Shown one piece after another: positions 21,725 to 22,171 of a stretch of 22,171 nt of DNA. The notes beneath the pieces were generated by a model. The model worked only from the letters and a program-made list of their open reading frames with translations, was not told the DNA's origin and did no database searches. Position 1 is the first letter of the stretch, and the number at the start of each line of letters is the position of its first letter. Where the stretch lies: contig JAJZYC010000007.1 in assembly GCA_021806125.1 (NCBI GenBank), forward strand, positions 1 to 22,171, read 5' to 3'. Source of the stretch: a bacterium (lineage in GTDB: Bacteria > SZUA-79 > Acidulodesulfobacterales > Acidulodesulfobacteraceae). The translations under genes and the position numbers were made by a program.

Positions 21725-22171
21725 TTAAGATTGCGAGGTTTTTATCGCCTCGGCAACTTTTCCGAAAGCAACCGCCCTGTGCGATATTGCGTTTTTTTCC
21801 TCCGCGCCTATCTGCGCCGCCGTTTTATTAAACTCCGGCACGATAAAAACGGGGTCGTAGCCGAAACCTTTCGTTCCGCTTATTTCTTCTGCAATTAAAC
21901 CTTTTAATTCTCCGTAAAAATACTCGAAACTATTTTTTTTAATATCGTAAAGGCAAGCATGGCAGACGAATTTAGCGCGCCTGTTTTTCGCGCATTCCGT
22001 TTTAAACCTCATGCCGTTAAGAAGTTTTTCTATGTTGGCAATATCCGAAGCGTTTTCGCCCGCATACCTTGCCGTAAAAAGACCGGGAGCGCCCTCTAAG
22101 CACTCGACCTCAAGCCCCGAATCCTCGCTGATTATAAAATCTAGATTTAATTCTGCTCTTAACTTCGGATT
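21725..22171 (-). CDS. rdgB: RdgB/HAM1-type dITP/XTP pyrophosphatase (5' end outside window)
   Basis: The C-terminal 148 residues of the non-canonical purine nucleoside triphosphatase that hydrolyses dITP and XTP to monophosphates and keeps deaminated purines out of DNA. Full-length members are about 195-205 residues, so about 50 are missing beyond the window edge. The frame is open to the edge. Motifs are SEDSGLEVECLEGAPGLFTARYAG (visible residues about 15-38) with the catalytic-region Asp, GTKGFGYDPVFIVPE, and SHRAVAF near the end. An internal ATG at 22012 falls after the essential SEDSGL motif and is not the true start. It precedes the GlcD-like gene on the same strand, with the palindrome between. 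Confidence 0.93.
   Translation of the reverse strand, partial: NPKLRAELNLDFIISEDSGLEVECLEGAPGLFTARYAGENASDIANIEKLLNGMRFKTECAKNRRAKFVCHACLYDIKKNSFEYFYGELKGLIAEEISGTKGFGYDPVFIVPEFNKTAAQIGAEEKNAISHRAVAFGKVAEAIKTSQS

Overview
The window is AT-rich bacterial chromosome. It looks like an anaerobic or microaerophilic Gram-negative-type organism, possibly a deltaproteobacterium-like lineage such as the Wood-Ljungdahl-bearing sulfate reducers. This rests on gene content: indolepyruvate:ferredoxin oxidoreductase, a MetF/MetV pair, an HgdB-like protein, a GlcD/GlcF pair, type-4 uracil-DNA glycosylase and a DegS-like protease. The lineage is inference; no rRNA or phylogenetic marker is present. There is no phage, IS, CRISPR or toxin gene, and the composition looks even.

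Layout. (1) 1-1847: start of an aldo/keto reductase, a divergent AraC-family regulator of the YqhC type, and tRNA-His(GTG). (2) 1917-6104: a minus-strand DoxX-family membrane protein, then plus-strand genes for a stand-alone LigD-type 3'-phosphoesterase, transaldolase and transketolase. (3) 6116-17769: twelve minus-strand genes with short gaps or overlaps. In transcription order they are an HgdB-like protein, a DegS-like protease, metV, a metF-like gene, iorA, iorB, type-4 UDG, nfeD, slipin, gnd, a cyclase-family hydrolase and zwf. A near-consensus sigma-70 promoter (17808-17836) stands at the head. (4) 17904-18845: a plus-strand lipid/diacylglycerol-kinase-family gene. (5) 18834-22171: minus-strand GlcF-like and GlcD-like subunits of a 2-hydroxyacid dehydrogenase, separated by a REP-like inverted repeat pair, and the 3' part of rdgB.

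How the genes fit together. Transketolase and zwf converge with 11 bp between them, so most of the pentose phosphate pathway is gathered at one point: zwf and gnd for the oxidative branch, tal and tkt for the non-oxidative branch. No recognisable 6-phosphogluconolactonase is present; a metal-dependent cyclase-family hydrolase sits exactly between zwf and gnd. The upstream half of the long minus-strand run joins one-carbon metabolism (MetF/MetV) to ferredoxin-dependent 2-oxoacid oxidation (IorAB). NfeD and slipin form the usual membrane-quality-control pair.

No clearly new system can be proved from sequence alone. The best leads are the hydrolase in the lactonase slot, the MetF-MetV-IorAB block, the HgdB-like protein without its activator, and a leaderless-looking gene for a stand-alone phosphoesterase domain.
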